64,000 nt of DNA from positions 21,953,001 to 22,017,000 of the forward strand of contig NC_091972.1 of the NCBI RefSeq assembly GCF_036711975.1, given 5' to 3'. The notes under the pieces were generated by a model. It saw only the letters and a program-made list of their open reading frames with translations, did not search any database and was not told the origin of the DNA. This DNA comes from Onthophagus taurus. Taxonomy: Eukaryota > Arthropoda > Insecta > Coleoptera > Scarabaeidae. Below, piece by piece: positions 1 through 12,228 of this stretch (position 1 is the stretch's first letter; each line of letters opens with the position of its first letter). Made by a program: the position numbers and the translations under genes.

Positions 1-817
1 GTAAGTACGGAGTTATTACGGTTGCGCTTAGTACGTTTTACGGATCCAGTATTTGTAAATCTTTCCAGTAAGGACAGAAATGCCCTCCTATTTGGATGCC
101 TCCTATCTGAATATTGTTGTGCGTTTTTGTTACATTCGCCGAGGACGAAAACCATATCGACTAATTCTTTCCGCGTAAGTGACATTTTTAATTATTATGA
201 TAACAAATAATACTTTGAAAACCAGTTCTAATGCGTAGAACACTAATGACAGTTCTAATGCGTGGAACAGTAATGACAGTTTACCTAATTTGTTTTCCAA
301 GCCTACTTTAATTTTTAATAGTATTGCAAAGCGTCAACCACCTTCCATTTTACCAGTCCTAAGCCTACTTCACAATACATATCTATCGTAAAAAACTGAA
401 AAATCGGAAATATATCCAAAACCGTTGAAGATAGACACCATGATACCTGTATAAAACTGAAAGGAAATTAAATTTTACATCCAGTTATGCAAAAATTTGT
501 ATATTGTTCCATTTAAAAAAAATAAGTTATCCATGATTAAAAAGTTCGAAAATTACAGATCCCTACTTAAGAATTCCGTAATATAAATGCATAATTTTCT
601 ATTAGCAAACGTGTGTTCTTTTATTGTTCATCCAAAACAGAAAACCAAATCTTTCTAGCTTTCACAGTTTCGGCAATATTACCAAATTTATAAGACGCTG
701 CAAATGCCATTTTTTTCGAAAATCGTCATATAATTCAAAAACGATACCTGTTAGACCTAAGCTATCCTTAACAAAGTACCATTAAAATTTCACGAGGAAT
801 CCAAAAATGCAATAACA
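1..817. other. AT-rich DNA, no gene recognised
   Basis: No reading frame here resembles a known protein. The frame at 22-210 is short and unremarkable. The stretch around 505-520 (a 'GTTCCATTTAAA' string) resembles the left end of the MITE that follows, so part of this block is probably an older related repeat. Confidence 0.5.
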
Positions 818-1006
818 TACAGAATGTTCCATTTAAAATAACAAAGTTGATATCCATTTCCGGTAGAAGCGGAAGTCCGCCATTACTGAAACTAATTTTA
901 CAATATGTACAATATGGTTTGATTCAACTTTTATCTGAAACAGTTTTCGAAAAACTCAATCATAATTCGGCTATGGACCGAGGCAACTTAGGTGGGACAC
1001 CCTGTA
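818..1006. mobile_element. Short MITE with TACAG...CTGTA ends
   Basis: The left end reads TACAGAATGTTCCA. The right end, read on the minus strand, is TACAGGGTGTCCCA. These are imperfect terminal inverted repeats on TA dinucleotides, the usual look of Tc1/mariner-type MITEs. The element is about 190 bp, and the open frame crossing it at 847-1197 is incidental. Confidence 0.6.
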
Positions 1007-1689
1007 TGTCTTTCTTTATTTCCAGACAAATTCAGCGTGTAATCGTTTTTATTTATGGTACGTTTACTTTTCTAACTTATCTCCCGAATAAGGTACAGCA
1101 TCTATCAAGGTACCTCTTGGACTGTTCGACTACATTGATCATATATAGCAAGGTTCTAACTCGCAAATGCAAATTAAAATTATTTTTACGAGGTTAGATC
1201 GCTGTTCCTACACTCATCCTCCAACTTGAATTGGCATCGATCTTTCCTTTGACGTTACTATGTCATAGCCGAGGTGTTCATTAACTTGCAATAACCGTTA
1301 GGTCTCTATAATGGGGCCATTACACTCAACCGAATAAAAAGATCGTCTTTCAAAAAATCGATAAAGTATGTAAAAATAGAAGGATTGATAACATTTTCAG
1401 ATCCTAATATTGTTTAATTTTTGAAATAATTAATATTCAAATTCAAAATCCCCTCTATAAAAGCTTTGGTGATGTTCACGAAATTGTCGCGACAGATCAA
1501 AAAGACACAAACATGCATGGTTCAGATCTCTTGTTCTAGCAAATAAGATTCTCATGGCATCTCGCTCATGCACCTTTTATTGATTTTTACTTCAAAAAAC
1601 CGCGTGCGAAACGACGGTGACGTCTCCAAAATTTTTCAAATTTTCATTATTTTTTTTTGGAAAAACTAAAGCCTAGTTTGAAAAATAAA
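1007..1689. other. AT-rich spacer, nothing recognised
   Basis: I see no gene, RNA or clear repeat boundary between the MITE and the palindromic element. Confidence 0.5.
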
Positions 1690-1993
1690 AAATTATAGAG
1701 GTCCGTACAGCTACACCCCCCTTTCAAGATATCAGCACTTTGATACTACTATAATTATGTACTATTTATGTACTAATGTTGTACTACATTAAAAATTTTT
1801 GTACTCATCATTTAGTATATTTTTTATGTATATTAAAGTGGAGGGTGTAGCTGGAGGTACAGTTACACCCCCCTTTTAAGATATCAGCGTTTTGATAGTG
1901 CCATAATTTTGTGCTATTTATGTACTAATTTTGTACTACATTAAAATTTTTGGTACTAATCATTTAGTGTTTATTTTATATATGTAATACATG

Positions 1994-2663
1994 CAGGTGT
2001 CTCACGTAACTGGTTCGTTAGAACTTTATTAGATTTTACTATTCGTACAGGTTTAAAATTTTGGTAGCATGGGTTGTTTATTCGGAACTTTCGATCTAAA
2101 ATATTTTCAAGATGGCTGTTACTTCCGGTAGACTTAAAATTCGTTATTTGAAATGGAATGCTATAGTTTTTATTACACCTTTTAATTGTACGTAAAAAAA
2201 TATGTTGACTTTCATAAAAGTTATTGATACCTAGCGTTTTTCGTTTCCGAGTTATTTTGATTTTTAGTTCTTCTTGGTAAATTTCACCATGCTCTTTAAA
2301 ACCCCATATCTCAGCCAACGTTCATTCAAAAGAGATCTAGATTGGCACGATTACTCTTCAGATATTGTCAAATAGATTGTCATTTGTTTTATCAGAGTAT
2401 CTTATACTCTGTAATACTCGGTATCAATAACTTTTATGAAAGTCAACATATTTTTTGACGTACAATTAAAAGGTGTAATAAAAACGATAGCATTCCAATT
2501 AAATTAACGAAGTTTAAGTCTACTTCCGGTAGACCGGAAGTGACAGCCATCTCGAAAATATTTTAAATCGAAAGTTCCGAATAAAGAACCCATCAAAATT
2601 TTAAAACTGTACGAATAGTGGAACCTAAAAAAGTTCTAACGAACCAGTTAAGTGAGGCACCTG
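1994..2663. mobile_element. Inner foldback element nested in the palindrome
   Basis: The left end CAGGTGTCTCACGTAACTGG and the right end, read in reverse as CAGGTGCCTCACTTAACTGG, are near-identical. Inverted homology continues inward for over 200 bp and includes ACTTCCGGTAGAC near 2125 and its mirror near 2525. The minus frame at 1971-2318 is only one arm of this palindrome, not a gene. Confidence 0.65.
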
Positions 2664-2689
2664 TATGTACAATATATATAAAATAAATA

Positions 2690-3120
2690 CTGAATGATTA
2701 GTACCAAAAATTTTAATGTAGTACAGAATTAGTACATTAATAGCACTAATTGATGGCACCATCAAAATGTTGATATCTTAAAAGGGGGGTGTAACTGAAC
2801 GTCCAGCTACACCACCAACTTTGATATATATAAAAAACGTACTATATGATTAGCACAAAAATTTTTAATGTAGCAGAAAATTAGCATATAAATAGTACAA
2901 GATTATGGCACCATCAAAATGCTGATATCTTGAAAGGGGGGTTGTATATGGAGGGGGGGTGTAACTGGACGTTCAGCTACACCCCCCACTTTGACATATA
3001 TAAAAAAATAACAGAATGATTAGTACAAAAATTTTTAATGTAGTACAAAATTAGTACATAAATAGTAGATAAAGATAGTTGTATCAAAATGCTGATATCT
3101 TGAAAGGGGGTGTAGCTGTG
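2690..3120. repeat. Roughly 150-bp units, two full and one partial, in the right arm
   Basis: A unit containing ATCAAAATGYTGATATCTT, then a run of G, then GTAGCTG or GTAACTG recurs at about 2760, 2915 and 3080. One reversed partial unit lies in the left arm near 1860. The units are internal tandem repeats of the long-TIR element. Confidence 0.6.
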
Positions 3121-3136
3121 CGGACCTAAATTATAG

Positions 3137-6100
3137 AAGTCTTCAATTTTGTTAAACTATCGAATAAGCCAAGAAAAAAAAATGTAACGGCCCCATTCTG
3201 GTGTAATTGTTCCCCAGTAATGTTCTCATCATTAGTGAAAGTTACAGTCTTGACGTAGAGTGAATTCTGCTCATGAGAGTCGGTAATTATTTTTTTTTCT
3301 AACAGAATTTGACTATAACTAAAAACGACTAAAACACTATTAAATAAATAGAAGTTTTTCGTTAATCAATATTTTATGCATCACCACTCTACATAAACTA
3401 ACATTTATGAATATTAATCGTTTGTTGAAACCATCAACACCAAATAAAACTAATCTATTGTTCGAATAAACTCATAATAATGATTTATCTAATGTAAACA
3501 ATTCATCTATTGCAGTTGCAATGTTAATAATGTTTTTATCCAGCGTTTTCTTTTTTAAATTTGGATGCAATTTAAATCTGTCAAATAAGATAGTGTGGAA
3601 ACCAATTTACCAATTTTACCTATTTATTCAATTAACTCTCCTTCCAATGCAGGTTAATTAATTATTGATTTTTGAGCTAGAATTGGGCGTCATATTTCCA
3701 TCCCTACCTATAAAATATTATTCAATCTATAATCACCGTTCTACATATTTTATAATAAATGAAAATTCTTCAGCTTGGACCGCAAGTTCCTAGTGTAGAG
3801 CTTTGTGTCATTTGGGAGTAGAAGCTCAAATTGAGAGGGAAAACGTCAAGTGCACCGCCATCTATGCAGGCACCATCTGGGAATGAAATGTAGGTGTACG
3901 TTCTCCAATTATTAACCCAGCGATGAATAGGTTCGTAAATACGACGACCCGGTTAAGATTCGGTGATCCGGGACAACAATGGATGCCTTTGTTTGCCCCA
4001 GCAGCATACTGTACAGCAGGCGGTCGCGTTAATCGGTCATACCGAAAATAATGGTATTGAAATGAGAAAATTACACAGGGTGAGATGATTTTAACCTACA
4101 CAAAAATTTTAATAACTAAAGTAGTAATTCATATAAATCCAATGGATTAGTTACTTAGTGTTTCAGGAAAGCATCAATAATTTAACATGCTCAATTAAAT
4201 ATTTCCAATATTGCCGAGCCGATCGCGTTGTCATTGACGGTCCTGATTGATTATGTTATTCGCGCCTGCAATTACCAGTTCCGTTATTGTTTATTGTCAA
4301 ACACAAAAGGTAATATTTGACGGGCGGATAACATATGCGATCCGACACTGGTAACGTTCCACCATAAATTACTGCACAGCTCTCGTCAGCCCACGTCGAT
4401 CCAATTCTGATTAATATCCGTAATGTAATACGAATCGAATCGAAGGGTCGTCGTTACGGCCGTTTCAACAAAAAAAAACAACGAAACACGGTGGACATTA
4501 CGGACAACCTGGTGACAGATTAAACCCCTTTTCCCCAATTCAAATTTCTATCTTGGCCCTGCATATGAAAATGGTTCGAGATATTACTCCACATCGACGG
4601 AACTGAGTGAGAAAATACCTCTTAAAGTTCCAAAGTTCTAACTAATTAAATATATCGAAGCTAACTTGGAAACTCTTAGGGAATGGGTAGAAGTGCAGAA
4701 ATGTCACTCGCTCACCCCGTCTTTCTCGAAAAACTTTTTGTTTCGTTTTGGGTTAAGGGTCTTATTATTGTCTCATAATAAAATCATGTTGAAAAGTACG
4801 CCTACGTAATTTTGGTTTTGCATGTATTGATTTTTAATGTCATGGTTTTATTTTGCTTCGTCCATTGACATCATAAAAATAGTCACCCTACAAATTCACT
4901 GGGGCAATCTAATCTGCTTAAAAGCTTGATTCCCCAGAGGTTAAAACAAATGGCACGTAGTTGAATGCGTTCCCATTGTATAAAACCTCGTATGCTCTAA
5001 AAATTGCTTGGTAAACCGCAGATCTCTTGTGTAAGGCTTAATGTAATTTTAATAGGCCTCGCTTGTTGACAGACTAATTAAGAAATTGTCGTCAATTTTA
5101 AGAATGCGGAAGCGGCGTCTTATTATCTTCAATAAATGTTCGCCTTTAATGATGGAAACGATGACAGTTGGGCGAGCAAGCGCGCAGTCTACGAGAAGTA
5201 CCGAGGCAAACGGTGACATGCAAACAACTTTCAGAGAAATTGAATCCATCCGAGGCATGCTATGCAATTTGCATCTCATTTGAACTGAAGCACTCGCGGT
5301 TGTTTCGCCTTAATAATCTGCTAGTTATAAACCTTTCGGTGTTAAGTACTAAGGAATTGAAACTACTTTTAACTATAAAAGTAAAAATAAACTGGAAACC
5401 AAAGAGATCTACAAACTCAATTGCCCATCATCCATTCAATTCACATTATTTCAATATGGGGGTCTCAATAACGACGTCAAAAAAGCTTGCGCGAATAGCG
5501 CTGGAGATATAGTGGCTATTAAAACCGAGCTAGATGCGAGCGAACGGTAAATATTGCCTGTAAATATTGGCTCTCCGTAAAGGTTCCGCACCCCGGATAC
5601 GATCGCATGAATATCATAAACGGCCGTTTCACTGAGGCTTTTATCGCATATCCACTTTTATCGTTCGAAAAAATTTCAGAAATACATAAGATTCCTGTTT
5701 GATTTCTTATGGATGTTTTTTTTGTTATATACTGTGAAAACTGCCTATTTGAATTTCACAATACGAAAATCATGGGCAGTAAAAATTCGTATCAGAGAAT
5801 TCATTTTAATCGAACTGCTAGACCAACATCAACCTTCTAACAGAATTTACTGCCTAAATAACTTTAATAACAATTTAATTGAAGCACAATAAACATTCCG
5901 TGTTACGGTTTTTAATCAAAGAAAAACAAACACATTGAAATTTGTAAAGTCCTCAATCCTCATTCGAAATTTAACTGAGCACAAACGTTACGTTTGACAA
6001 GTTATTAAAGCGAGCTGAACAAATTTGTGGCGTGTTGAAAATTTATTATTGTTTCATAACATGAAATCTATTGTAGCAAAAATATTGAATATGCTTCTGA

Positions 6101-6264
6101 CGAACAAATACGAATGTCAATGAATTCATTTTCTTATAATGAATTGGAGAAAAAAGTATATAGTGCTAGCAATGAATTAGGAGTGTATCTTTTGAGAATT
6201 TTAATTAGGCAATCACTTTTAATAGGAAGAGGAAATAGGCAAAATATTGATTGCATACCAGAAT
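3137..6264. other. Unique non-coding DNA, possibly regulatory
   Basis: No protein-coding exon is recognised. The stretches 3780-4480 and 5040-5660 are clearly more GC-rich and less repetitive than their surroundings and contain several TAAT/ATTA homeodomain-type cores. The small frames at 5049-5512 are open on both strands and match nothing I know. Conserved regulatory DNA is possible but unproven. Confidence 0.4.
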
Positions 6265-7599
6265 TATATTGATAACGAGGTTATAAAACAAACAGCCGAA
6301 AGAAATCTTGGGTTATGACCATAAAACACCACGAAACGACTGGTTTGATGAAGAATTCCAAGAGGTGATGGACAAAAAGAGTAAAGCTACCAGACAACAG
6401 CGGAAAACAAAAGATGCAGAGGAGACGCACAGAAATCTTAGAAGAGAGGAAAAGAATATACATAGAAGAAAAAGAAGAGTAGGCGAGGAGAGAATATTGG
6501 ACGAAATAGAACTACTCAAAAAACAGTCAGAAGCGAGAAAGTTCTACCAAAGTGTCCACGATATAAGACAGGATATTAAACCGATAGTCAACATATGTAA
6601 GAGCAAGCACAAACAAATTCGTACCAACAAGAAGGAGATCCTCAATAGATGGGTGGAACTCTTCTCCGAACTGTTGCGCTCTGATGACTAAGAAGAAGAA
6701 CTAGAAATACAACATAATGACCCAGTAGAAATGCCAAATTTGTACAAAATACGAAATGCCATAAAAAAGGTAAAGAATCATAAAGCTTCGGGAAGAGATG
6801 CTATTACAGCAAACTCTCTAAAGTCGGTGGGCAAAGATTAGGGGAAGTCATGCTGCAAATCATCCTAAAAATTTTGCGTGAAAAACAGATTCCGGTAGAG
6901 TGAAATGTCGGAGTCATATGCCCCTTACATAAAAAAGGTGGTCGATTCAAATGCAGTAATTATCGAGCGGCCACATTACTAAACACTGCCTACAAAATAC
7001 TGTCGCACATCTTAACAACTTGCATAAGGACGTATACGGAACCCAGAGTTGAACAATACCAATGCGAATTTCGAGCAGGTCGATCAACAGCAGCCCATAT
7101 TATTATATTTGTATTACGTCAGATGCTTGCAAAATGGTATGAGTATAACATCGACACGGTTCACCTTTTAATTAATTACGGTGGCATATGATAGCATATT
7201 AAGACCAAAGCTGTATCAGGCCATAAATGAATTATGTACATATTCCAAAACACCTAATTGAATTGACAAAAACACAAAGTTAAAAGTGTGTGTAAAGCAC
7301 TGGAAAAAGTAATACGAGACGCGGAACTAGATACTAGAAGCACTATTTTTAATAAATCATCACAAACACTGGCACGTAGACGATATAGATCTGATATCTA
7401 AAACGGTTAGAAAGGTGAAAGCAAACTTTGTAAATCTCGAAAACGCTGCAAGGAATATGGGACTATAAATAAATGCGGACAAGACGAAGTTTATGGATGC
7501 CGCAAAAGAGACGCGGGTCAAAAGATCACAATTGGAGAGTACAACATCGAAGTAGTGGAAGAGTTCGTATACGTTGGAGCCTTGATAAACCGGAGTAAA
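6265..7599 (+). pseudogene. RTE-like LINE relic, 5' part (endonuclease-RT linker and RT)
   Basis: This is a decayed non-LTR retrotransposon ORF2, whose intact form would nick and reverse-transcribe at the target. The open segment 6308-6691 carries the linker seen in RTE-type elements: a WFDEEF motif about 12 residues in, a K/R-rich helical stretch, and NRWVELFSELL just before the polymerase domain. Downstream, across frame breaks and stops, RT pieces follow: a GRDAI-like motif near 6795, a QYQCEFRAGRS motif near 7060, the catalytic box reduced to HVDDIDLI near 7378, then NMGL.INADKTKFM near 7455. It stops abruptly at about 7599, where another LINE is inserted. It continues at 8417. The clade call RTE-like is from motif memory only. 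Confidence 0.8.
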
Positions 7600-7600
7600 T

Positions 7601-8416
7601 TATGATAAATTCCAAAAAATTACAGTTACTTGGAAACGTTATCCTCTCAACTTTCCTTACAACTTTAACGGTAGGTACTGCTATTCGGTCCACAGATAAA
7701 GTAAAAGATCTTGGCTTATATTGAATTCCAAATTGCGATTTCATCATCATATTGAATTATCAATCCAAATGAGTTTGGATTTGTTATCAGAATCAGTCAG
7801 AATTTCACGAATTTTTTGTGTATAAAAAGTCTTTACTTAGCATTTGTCAACAGTGTGCTATGTTATGGTTCTGTAATATGGAACCCCAGGAGTGAATTGG
7901 ATGAATATGGAGTGTATCGTGATAGTTTTGAAGCTATTTGGCATATAAATTTCATCATTCTTACAGCGATTACGATAGGACTTGCGTAGTTTTTAACTTA
8001 TTGTCTTTGCAGCAACGTCGAGTTGTTTCTGACTTGATCTTCTTTTTCAAATCTGTTAATGGCATGCTGAATACTTCCGATCTTCTGCCTGAGTTGAGCT
8101 TCGACGTATATACTACAACGGCTTACACGTTACCACGCCACATTTCATCTTAACGTATCTAACACCAACCTTTATCAAAACTCCGCATTAGTTTGAATTC
8201 TTAATTCTTATAACCAAAGCTTCAATCATGTATCTCTCTTTGACGTTTCTTTACGCTCTTTTAGAGAATGTATACTAACTATCGTATCGCTTTATTATTG
8301 CATTCGTTTTAGTTTAAGTCACAATTTTTATATTAATTTTCGATATTATGAGGATGTTTTGTTGGGGATATTCCCCCTGTATGCATCCCGAATATGTAAT
8401 AAATTAATAAATAAAT
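7601..8416 (+). pseudogene. Jockey/CR1-like LINE 3' fragment inserted in the RTE relic
   Basis: This is the C-terminal end of a different LINE ORF2. A motif near VKDLGLILNSKLRFHHHIE (about 7695-7750) is the post-catalytic RT region. The open segment 7938-8153 carries LSLQQRRVVSDLIFFFKSVN, typical of the C-terminal domain of Jockey/CR1-type ORF2. Several frameshifts and stops separate these pieces. The fragment ends in a TAAATTAATAAATAAAT tail, as expected for the 3' end of such a LINE. TAAAT occurs at both junctions (7596-7600 and 8412-8416) and may be the target duplication, though the tail makes that ambiguous. It is 5'-truncated and dead. Confidence 0.75.
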
Positions 8417-8730
8417 GATGTCAGTAAAGAAATAAAGAGACGCATTACGCTTGCTAAGCGCTGTTACTAAAGACTGTCAAAATATCTGCGTAAATTGAAC
8501 CTATCACGAATTGCAAAGATCAAAATTTTTAAAACCCTAATTGTACCGATGAACAAAATTAGATAAGACGCTACTAGCAACATTTGAAATATCTTGCGGA
8601 AAATGTATGGTATCCGAGGATACGGGAAAGATTGGTGCAGCTAACTGGAGGATTCTTGCAAGAGGCCGGGAAGGATGGCGGACAATGCTAAAGAAAGTTG
8701 AGACCCCTCTATAGGGCTGTAGAACTACTC
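8417..8730 (+). pseudogene. RTE-like LINE relic, 3' part
   Basis: The sequence resumes the interrupted element with DVSKEIKRRITLAKRCY at 8417-8467, which follows directly on the VGALINRS text ending at about 7598. After further breaks, a GRMADN-like end near 8675 corresponds to the C-terminal GRP..RW region of these proteins. This confirms that 7601-8416 is a later insertion. Confidence 0.75.
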
Positions 8731-9541
8731 ATGATGAATCACTTTCAATAATTTGTTTACAATAAAAAAAATTTATAGCGACTTTTTTACTGGACCTTTA
8801 AGTGATATATAGCTTGGCAAATTTGTCTTGACGGTCAGTTACGCAGAAGAAGGAATATAACATTACCCCAAAATTAATGTTTATGGTTATACAAGGTGTT
8901 GAATTCATAGATTCATATATTTGCAATTTGAAGACTAAAAAACCATCTTCAAAATACTAAGTAAATTTGGTTTAAATTGGTTTTTATTTCATGATGATAT
9001 CTCAATTAGTTCTTGAGATACTACTTCTTTAATATCTTTTCTTAACGTTTAGAATAATCAAACATACTAAGCTGCATTTAAAAAATCGTAATAACGAAGT
9101 TACTGGAAAATAAAAAAATACTTATGGCACAATAAATCTTCATCAATTTGCTATATTATTGACACGATTTTTTAAAATTTATATTTTATATCTATAACAA
9201 TCAAATATGCAGGCTCTCCCATTAACAACGACCCTTCTGATTGATTGACTTTACTTGTTATCAAAAAACTCATCTCATTTGTAGAATACCTTCCGTGACC
9301 GAAATCTACAACTTTAAGCTACACTCTGATAATATACACTGGTCTTGATCTCTTCTAATACCTATGTAAATATAATATTAATACCCGATGTCAATAATAT
9401 TGTTAAAAACATATTCGTATTTGTACATAGCTTTGATATTTATTTGTTATTGGTTCACATGTTCGATCATAAAGTTGGAAACTTTTATTATGAGCTTATG
9501 CGCGTATACAGGCAGTTAAATTTGCAGCGTAAATTCAACCT
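8731..9541. other. AT-rich spacer, nothing recognised
   Basis: No coding or RNA feature is supported. Only short frames occur (for example 9345-9545), with low-complexity composition. Confidence 0.5.
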
Positions 9542-10042
9542 TTAAGAGCCCACTTTACCAGGTCGGTCAGTTTCTGAGGGGCGCAGACGACGGACGTTCG
9601 GAAGCAACGAGGCGGAGTTTATTTTCTACTAGGCCCGACCCTTTATAGATTAAAAAAACATCGTGTTTATTTTATTACGATTCTTTTTCTCGTCGATGTT
9701 GTTAATGAAGAAATTAAACGACTTCTTCTAAATATTATTGTTTATTAACAATTTTTCTTAATTACGAATTACAATCAATCTTTTTATTGACTTTCCAATT
9801 TATTTATTATTTTGATTTTTTATTAATAATCGTAGTCGTAGCCCACCTTTTTACTACGTTTGTTTTTTTAAGTATTTTGGTTCACAACAATAAAACATTT
9901 ATATCATTTTGAAACGAAAATAACATTTATAACTTCATTTTATATTAAAATAGATATATTTGCAATACAGGGAATGTGAAAAGTTCGGTACAACATTTAT
10001 AAATTATATCTTTGTTGTATTATTATGCGTTCGTTTGATATA

Positions 10043-10215
10043 CAGGTGTCTCAGAGTAACCGTGTAAGTAATTTTATTTGAAAACACAGGTAGTTACAAA
10101 AATTAAAGAAAAAATAGCTGAATAAATGTGGTTCCTTTATGAATATTATTACTTTTCATTCGAACTTTTTTAATATTTCTGTTTAAAAAATGGACTGCAT
10201 GGTCTGCATCACCTT
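10043..10215. mobile_element. Possible small MITE inside the TTAA element
   Basis: ATACAGGTGTCTCAGAGTAACC near 10040 is weakly mirrored by CATGGTCTGCATCACCTTGTAT near 10195. This could be a degenerate MITE nested in the larger transposon. The inverted match is short. Confidence 0.3.
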
Positions 10216-10260
10216 GTATAAGTAAATGAAATAATATGTAATACCTAATTAATAATAATA

Positions 10261-10690
10261 TTAAATAATGATTGAAGTATACAAAATATGGCTAATAGTG
10301 TAATAAATAAAACAGCCCTGACTAGAAAAATCTTTAGAAAATTTTAATTTGCCATCGTTGAATAGATGCAAGCTCTTGAAATTCGCTGGACACTTCACCT
10401 CGACGATGGCATTTTCGTTTTTTATTGTTTCATTTGGACTTGCAACTAAGAATCCATACATCCTACGGATGAATAGAGCTCAAGAGCTCAAATTTTTTTA
10501 ATGCAAGCCATTCATAGTCTTGGCCATGTTTAGTGTTATTATTTCTAGCAAATTTCGAGTACAAGATTGATTTAACTTTATTTAAGCAAGACGTGTCATT
10601 TCTCATCCTACATACATCACCAAATCTCGATGCAGTTAGGCACAGATACCTTTCTTGGATCCATATCTGATTGGTACTTTAGCTTCTGGT
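10261..10690 (-). pseudogene. YqaJ-like viral recombinase / exonuclease relic
   Basis: Read on the minus strand, about 10685 to 10261. The order of motifs matches the YqaJ (lambda exonuclease) fold: IQERYLCLTASRFGDVCR (the R..LTAS.FG start), then TKHGQDYEWLALKKFEL (the G.e.E..A helix), then, after one frame break at about 10462, YGFLVASPNETIKNENAIVE followed by VKCP. The ASP(D) and VE(I/V)KCP boxes carry the metal-binding D and E-x-K residues in active members. Here the ASPDG aspartate appears to be replaced by N (ASPNE). The reading is lost after ISHIL. An intact protein would be a 5'-3' DNA exonuclease or recombinase accompanying a transposase. This copy is dead. Confidence 0.7.
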
Positions 10691-12228
10691 AAGAATTTGT
10701 ATTTTATTTCTGTTAATGCATCCATCTTGCAAGTTTCCAATAAATTCTTCTTTCTTTTATATTCTTCGTGTGAAATGTCACTCATAAATTATAACCGAAT
10801 TGCTATCATTACCCTGATCGGCTTTCGCTACCTACCTGAATTACTCTGTATACACGAGTATTTTATTTTATTGTATACAATTATTTTATAGCAGTACCAC
10901 TCCGGATGATGCATCGTAATTGATGTTGTTCGAGCGTTTAGCGTTTACAGTCTTTATTCAGTCTTTATTTACTTTTCCTGAAGCTGTAACTAAATTAATT
11001 CTTCTTTACCTGCGTTCTTCATAAACTGCTATGCCATGTCACTTGCGGTTTCTTGATATTTTTGGAATGTTTTTGTTAACATAAATAACAAACACATAAC
11101 AATAATTCTTCAGCCTGTGTATATCCGGTACCGACAGATAACAGAAGAGTTTATCTCAATAGACTCTTTGCTTTCTTCAGTGTAAGCTTCTTTTTTATCC
11201 CGCACATAAAACATAAAAGAAATGAGCTGCTAAGCCCTGCTTTTGACTCATTAATAAATTTAATGCGAGTTTTGTTGCAGTTGAATGAATTATTCTCCAC
11301 CATCAGTATTTGGTTCTGCATCATTTGTATTATTTATCTTATGGTATCGCTTCAAATAATGTATCGTTTTAATTTTTACTGTGATGGTTTATTCTTTTTA
11401 AATAAGTCCTTTTTATGTGTGCCACAGTTTATACAATAAAATTAATAAAATTTAACTTACCTTTCTGAATGAATACATTTTTCAATTGAATCTCGGACTA
11501 TAAAATATGAAATTTTAGATTGTATAAAAATTTATATCGTAAATTATTACCGTCTATTACTCCTTTTTCGAGAATATCTTTAAATGCTAAGGGGTAGTTT
11601 TTTAGATGAACATACTTACCCATTGTTTATAAAAACTTTACACAAACTAAATTAAACTAACACTATAGTACACAATAAAATAACAACTATTGACTATAAA
11701 TTCAAAAATTTTGTTAAATTACACAATCATTAGTAGAAAATCACGGAAAATAAAGTTCAAAACGTACTTTTGGAAATGATTATTTTCTCTACCACATTAA
11801 AAAGTAATAGATAAAACAAGGAGCTTCGATGAAGAGAGTCGATGTAAGCGCCGCTCAGTCGGCAAGAGGCGGGACTAACGCGGTGGTAATACTTCGTGGG
11901 AATCTTGACGGAAAATATTCATTTTTACGCTACCTTTTTGCAATTTTAGCAAATTACAAACTATTCCTTTATAACTAAAAATTTTGAAAAAATTGATTTG
12001 AAAAATATTACTATTTTCAAGTATACTATCATGCAAGCTAAAAAAGAACGACCAAATTGTATAATATTGAGGAAAAAAACCCCTTTTTTTGGAAAACTTT
12101 AAAAATTTTCACCATGCGTTATGTAGAATTGTTAGAAGAAGCTATGTACAAAATTTCATCCAAATATTTTCATAAATAATGTATGTTTTTTGTAATTTGC
12201 CGAGCTGTATGGTAAAGTAGCCTCTTAA

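Larger units (their letters stand above)
1699..3127. mobile_element. Palindromic long-TIR DNA element with 9-bp target duplication
   Basis: The element starts AGGTCCG at 1699 and ends CGGACCT at 3127. It is flanked by the same 9-mer, AAATTATAG, at 1690-1698 and 3128-3136. The arms are long, imperfect inverted repeats that share motifs such as CTACACCCCCC and AAGATATCAGC. A 9-bp duplication with long inverted arms fits Mutator-like (MULE) or foldback elements. No transposase frame is visible, so it is non-autonomous. Its centre is occupied by a second foldback element. Confidence 0.75.
9542..12228. mobile_element. TTAA-flanked DNA transposon with YqaJ-nuclease relic
   Basis: The element is flanked by TTAA at 9542-9545 and 12225-12228. 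The ends read GAGCCCACTTTACC (left) and GAGGCTACTTTACC (right, minus strand), which is 12 of 14 matching. Total length is about 2.7 kb. The only recognisable gene is a YqaJ/lambda-exonuclease-like relic on the minus strand. TTAA duplications and a purine-rich GAG start recall Kolobok elements. A YqaJ gene is best known from ISL2EU transposons. No DDE transposase was found, so the family stays open. Confidence 0.65.

Noticed and set aside
1971..2318. 115-residue minus frame
   Set aside because: It lies wholly in the arm of a palindromic repeat.
5049..5512. Small frames on both strands
   Set aside because: They are short, mutually antisense and resemble no protein; treated as non-coding.
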